A stretch of DNA of 14,713 nt. Source: Bacillota bacterium. GTDB taxonomy: Bacteria; Bacillota; Clostridia; Oscillospirales; Acutalibacteraceae. Numbering within the stretch: position 1 is the stretch's first letter; each line of letters opens with the position of its first letter. A model generated the notes under the pieces. That model was not told where the DNA came from and made no database searches. It saw only the letters and a program-made list of their open reading frames with translations. The DNA lies in NCBI GenBank assembly GCA_023417635.1, contig JAEZFF010000125.1, positions 1 to 14,713 on the forward strand, written 5' to 3'. Shown here piece after piece: positions 14,309 to 14,713 of the stretch. Both the position numbers and the translations under genes were made by a program.

Positions 14309-14448
14309 ACTATGCTGCAAATTAGCTTCGAAAACAAGTCTAAGCTACCTGTGCCGTTCGGAATAGAAACTTCCATACAGTTTACGGTATCTGTTTGGAA
14401 TTATTACAAAAATTGTAAATTGTAGTAGAAATATAGAGCGAAACCATG

Positions 14449-14476
14449 TTGACAACCAGAGAATACCGATTATAAT
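14449..14476 (+). promoter_or_regulatory. Near-consensus promoter for the LuxE-like gene
   Basis: Perfect TTGACA (14449-14454) and perfect TATAAT (14471-14476) hexamers are separated by 16 nt. The start point is near 14483, giving a leader of about 44 nt. A small inverted repeat TTACAA (14404-14409) / TTGTAA (14413-14418) lies about 30 nt upstream of the -35 and might bind a regulator. Confidence 0.85.
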
Positions 14477-14526
14477 CTTATGTAATAATTACCATATATT
14501 AGTAATTTAGCAAGGAGGGTTCAAAG

Positions 14527-14713
14527 ATGGCGAACGAAAAATTTTACAATGACCTGGTTCAAAACATCGAGGGACAGTACCGGGAATGTAAAGGCTACCG
14601 GCTGCTGTGTAAAACACAGAATTTCAGCCCTTACAGCAATTTAAAAACAAAGTCCGACCTGAAGGATGTCCCGTTCCTTGTAACCACACTTTTCAAAAAA
14701 TCGAACAAGCTTT
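14527..14713 (+). CDS. LuxE-like acyl-protein synthetase, N-terminus (partial)
   Basis: Only the first 62 residues are present; the gene runs off the window. ATG 14527 is preceded by an excellent AAGGAGGG (14512-14519). The reading begins MANEKFYNDLVQNIEGQ and contains YRECKGYRLLCKTQNF followed by DLKDVPFLVTTLFKKS. This spacing of Cys-x2-Tyr-x3-Cys, an aromatic residue and then D-[IV]-P...LFK mirrors the N-terminal region of LuxE, the fatty-acid acyl-protein synthetase that makes acyl-AMP and passes the acyl group to a cysteine. Clostridial relatives are often linked to acyl carrier proteins or LuxC-type reductases, which would lie to the right. The assignment rests on a short segment. Confidence 0.6.
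   Translation, partial: MANEKFYNDLVQNIEGQYRECKGYRLLCKTQNFSPYSNLKTKSDLKDVPFLVTTLFKKSNKL

Overview
The window reads as a chromosomal segment of a Gram-positive, Clostridia-type bacterium, probably of the Oscillospiraceae/Ruminococcaceae kind. This is an inference from the moderate GC content, strong Shine-Dalgarno sites, frequent TTG/GTG starts, simple TTGACA/TATAAT promoters, rho-independent terminators, a lipoprotein-type binding protein and an ECF-type transporter. There is no sign of phage, transposon, plasmid, CRISPR, rRNA or tRNA.

Layout. (1) 40-2533: a small ECF-type S component (niacin-like family), then a long-form Xaa-Pro aminopeptidase with its own near-consensus promoter. A bidirectional terminator closes the block. 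(2) 2554-4887, minus strand: a polar amino acid ABC transporter (lipoprotein binding protein, permease, ATPase), transcribed from a promoter buried in nested inverted repeats. (3) 5091-5582, minus: a phosphinothricin-acetyltransferase-like GNAT. (4) 5583-6482: a small-gene zone with two short genes that have good ribosome binding sites but no recognisable family (58 aa plus strand, 64 aa minus strand). (5) 6483-10676: the spermidine/putrescine operon potABCD, preceded by a strong promoter and a leader of about 190 nt with alternative pairings, one of which would sequester the potA Shine-Dalgarno. (6) 10736-12213, minus: glnA (type I glutamine synthetase), with a leader containing a dual-hairpin/terminator arrangement that resembles an ANTAR-protein antitermination target. 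(7) 12313-14308, plus: an L,D-transpeptidase, a HAD phosphatase and a two-TM zinc-ribbon protein, closed by a strong terminator. (8) 14449-14713: a near-consensus promoter and the N-terminus of a LuxE-like acyl-protein synthetase that runs off the window.

Much of the content concerns nitrogen acquisition: amino acid uptake, polyamine uptake, proline-peptide hydrolysis and glutamine synthesis. The most interesting material is in the non-coding leaders of glnA and potA, followed by the two unassigned small genes and a PotD that carries a C-terminal membrane anchor instead of a lipobox.
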